Shown here: positions 50,525 through 53,024 of the stretch, in pieces
Layout of the letters: every line of letters begins with the position of its first letter
Position numbering within the stretch: the first letter of the stretch is position 1
From: Utricularia gibba
Taxonomy: Eukaryota; Streptophyta; Magnoliopsida; Lamiales; Lentibulariaceae
Direction: 5' to 3'
Length of the DNA: 53,024 nt
NCBI GenBank assembly: GCA_002189035.1
Contig: NEEC01000254.1
Coordinates: 1 to 53,024 of the forward strand
Made by a program: the position numbers and the translations under genes
The notes under the pieces: generated by a model
Database searches by the model: none
What the model saw: the letters and a program-made list of their open reading frames with translations, nothing else
What the model was told of the DNA's origin: nothing

Positions 50525-53024
50525 ATGCATCCTCGGACGAAGATGCTTTCAACACGGAAGCTGACCGGCACGGAAAGGGTTCGAAACGGTATGCCGGCGC
50601 AGCGTGACTCATCACGGTTTTCAGGATATCCCGAATACCGAACGGTGTGCGAGGCCACCATGAGGCTGCGGTAGGGACACACCAGAGCTTGTTCAGAGAT
50701 CGCTCGAAAACCCATACTTCACGTCATCCAATAAAACGCAGATGTTTTGCAAGCCGAAAATCACAATCGCGTCGATTCTCGTGTTCCGAGTCGCATCGTC
50801 GCGAACGTGGTGGCCAATTTGTGGCACATCTGAAGGCTAATATAAGGCGATAATTCGAGCTCTGATGCATCCTCGGACGAAGATGCTTTCAACACGGAAG
50901 CTGACCGGCACGGAAAGGGGTTCGAAACGGTATGCCGGGCGCAGCGTGACTCATCACGATTTCAAGATATCGCCGAAATGCCGAACGGTGTGCGAGGCCA
51001 CCATGAGGCTGCGGGTAGGACACACCCAGAGCTTGTTCAGAGATCGCCTCGAAAACCCATACTTCACGTCACCCAATAAAACGCAGATGTTTTGCAAGGC
51101 GAAAATCACAATCGCGTCGATTCTCGTGTTCCGAGTCGCATCGTCGCGAACGTGGTGGCCAATTTGTGGCACATCTGAAGGCTATATAAGGCGATAATTC
51201 GAGCTCTGATGCATCCTCGGACGAAGATGCTTTCAACACGGAAGCTGACCGGCACGGAAAGGGGTTCGAAACGGTATGCCGGCGCAGCGTGACTCATCAC
51301 GGTTTTCAGGATATCGAACGGTGTGCGAGGCCACCATGAGGCTGCGGGTAGGGACACACCAGAGCTTGTTCAGAGATCGCCTCGAAAACCCATACTTCAC
51401 GTCATCCAATAAAACGCAGATGTTTTGCAAGGCGAAAATCACAATCGCGTCGATTCTCGTGTTCCGAGTCGCATCGTCGCGAACGTGGTGGCCAATTTGT
51501 GGCACATCTGAAGGCTAATATAAGGCGATAATTCGAGCTCTGATGCATCCTCGGACGAAGATGCTTTCAACACGGAAGCTGACCGGCACGGAAAGGGGTT
51601 CGAAACGGTATGCCGGCGCAGCGTGACTCATCACGGTTTTCAGGATATCGCCGAATACCGAACGGTGTGCGAGGCCACCATGAGGCTGCGGGTAGGGGAC
51701 ACACCAGAGCTTGTTCAGAGATCGCTCGAAAACCCATACTTCACGTCATCCAATAAAACGCAGATCTTTTGCAAGCCGAAAATCACAATCGCGTCGATTC
51801 TCGTGTTCCGAGTCGCATCGTCGCGAACGTGGTGGCCAATTTGTGGCACATCTGAAGGCTAATATAAGGCGATAATTCGAGCTCTGATGCATCCTCGGAC
51901 GAAGATGCTTTCAACACGGAAGCTGACCGGCACGGAAAGGGGTTCGAAACGGTATGCCGGGCGCAGCGTGACTCATCACGGTTTCAGATATCCGAAATAC
52001 CGAACGGTGTGCGAGGCCACCATGAGGCTGCGGGTAGGAACACACCTAGAGCTTGTTCAGAGATCGCCTCGAAAACCCATACTTCACGTCATCCAATAAA
52101 ACGCAGATGTTTTGCAAGGCGAAAATCACAATCGCGTCGATTCTCGTGTTCCGAGTCGCATCGTCGCGAACGTGGTGGCCAATTTGTGGCACATCTGAAG
52201 GCTAATATAAGGCGATAATTCGAGCTCTGATGCATCCTCGGACGAAGATGCTTTCAACACGGAAGCTGACCGGCACGGAAAGGGGTTCGAAACGGTATGC
52301 CGGCGCAGCGTGACTCATCACGGTTTTCAAGATATCGACGAAATACCGAACGGTGTGCGAGGCCACCATGAGGCTGCGGGTAGGGGACACACCCAGAGCT
52401 TGTTCAGAGATCGCCTCGAAAACCCATACTTCACGTCATCCAATAAAACGCAGATCTTTTGCAAGCGAAAATCACAATCGCGTCGATTCTCGTGTTCCGA
52501 AACTCATCGTCGCGAACGTGGTGGCCAATTTGTGGCACATCTGAAGGCTAATATAAGGCGATAATTCGAGCTCTGATGCATCCTCGGACGAAGATGCTTT
52601 CAACACGGAAGCTGACCGGCACGGAAAGGGTTCGAAACGGTATGCCGGCGCAGCGTGACTCATCACGGTTTTCAGATATCCCGAATACCGAACGGTGTGC
52701 GAGGCCACCATGAGGCTGCGGGTAGGGACACACCCAGAGCTTGTTCAGAGATCGCTCGAAAACCCATACTTCACGTCATCCAATAAAACGCAGATCTTTT
52801 GCAAGGCGAAAATCACAATCGCGTCGATTCTCGTGTTCCGAAACGCATCGTCGCGAACGTGGTGGCCAATTTGTGGCACATCTGAAGGCTAATATAAGGC
52901 GATAATTCGAGCTCTGATGCATCCTCGGACGAAGATGCTTTCAACACGGAAGCTGACCGGCACGGAAAGGGGTTCGAAACGGTATGCCGGGCGCAGCGTG
53001 ACTCATCACGGTTTTCAGGATATC
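50525..53024 (+). repeat. Right zone: regular A and hybrid monomers to the window edge
   Basis: Anchor starts are 50525, 50865, 51209, 51543, 51887, 52230, 52576 and 52917, spacing 334-346. C-type states disappear. Left halves are mostly A-like. Right halves are B-like in 50865, 51209 and 51887, and A-like in 52230. The final unit is cut at monomer position 108, inside GATATC, so the array continues beyond the window. Confidence 0.9.

Larger units (their letters stand above)
1..53024 (+). repeat. Tandem satellite DNA array, 347-bp canonical monomer, about 155 units
   Basis: The same roughly 345-base sequence recurs head to tail from the first base to the last. An anchor beginning atgcatc is found intact about 153 times, usually 338-347 bases apart. 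Full-length copies are 347 bases, 180 of them G or C by hand count, with 33 CpG dinucleotides. All copies point the same way and no unrelated sequence interrupts them. Long blocks are nearly invariant, such as the stretch from gcgaacgtgg through the anchor to acggtatgcc. Variation is concentrated at 18 A/B diagnostic positions: 74, 92, 93, 95, 97, 102, 110, 114, 117, 157, 165, 186, 210, 227, 237, 273, 274 and 276. The reading frame shifts between units because 347 is not a multiple of three, and there is no sign of coding constraint. I do not recognise the family. Satellites of this kind usually form centromeric, pericentromeric or other constitutive heterochromatin; that is general knowledge, not something shown here. 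Confidence 0.98.

Noticed and set aside
1-53024. CRISPR array
   Set aside because: Repeats are about 345 bases with no unique spacers and no cas genes; the whole unit repeats.
1-53024. Exciting new multi-gene system such as a defence island or biosynthetic cluster
   Set aside because: The window has no genes. All its structure is explained by one satellite family, its subfamilies, and rearranged or poorly called copies.

Overview
The whole 53,024-base window is one tandem satellite DNA array. It enters and leaves the window inside the repeat, so neither array edge is visible and the true length is unknown. The canonical monomer is 347 bp, about 52% G+C. All copies lie in the same head-to-tail orientation. 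I located about 153 intact copies of one anchor (atgcatc plus context, taken as monomer position 1) and a few broken ones, so the window holds roughly 155 units. Most are 338-347 bp. I see no protein-coding gene, tRNA, rRNA, transposon, CRISPR array or unique sequence.

Two main subfamilies, A and B, differ at 18 positions in my hand alignment of full-length units (A 13536-13882, B 9062-9408), about 95% identity. A third haplotype, C, straddles the monomer border (positions 324 and 345 of one unit, 20 and 108 of the next) and is concentrated at 41.6-50.5 kb. From about 31 kb onward many units are A/B hybrids, A-like on the left and B-like on the right.

Layout: 1-8715 is mixed A and B with a short-unit patch near 4.3-5.3 kb. 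8716-12846 is a regular A-B dimeric higher-order repeat of about 690 bp, six dimers. 12847-16320 is A and B decaying to mixed units. 16321-22880 is a scrambled core of truncated, interleaved and reordered monomer pieces, all still forward. 22881-33031 returns to regular mosaic units. 33032-41364 is dominated by slightly shortened hybrids. 41365-50524 is the C-rich zone with a short B-C-C trimeric order. 50525-53024 is regular A and hybrid units.

The most important observation concerns reliability. At nearly every position where subfamilies differ, a third state is common in which the distinguishing base is simply missing. Invariant parts of the monomer rarely show this. That is what a long-read consensus does when reads from different copies are mixed, so many intermediate units and much of the scrambled core may be assembly artefacts. 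The basic satellite, its A/B subfamilies and the dimer block look real.

The organism is probably a eukaryote, since the window is a homogeneous satellite with higher-order structure. CpG is enriched (33 CpG per A unit against about 23 expected), which argues against a genome with heavy CpG methylation and fits many insects, among others. I do not recognise the family and cannot name the species. A centromeric or pericentromeric role is plausible but is inference only.
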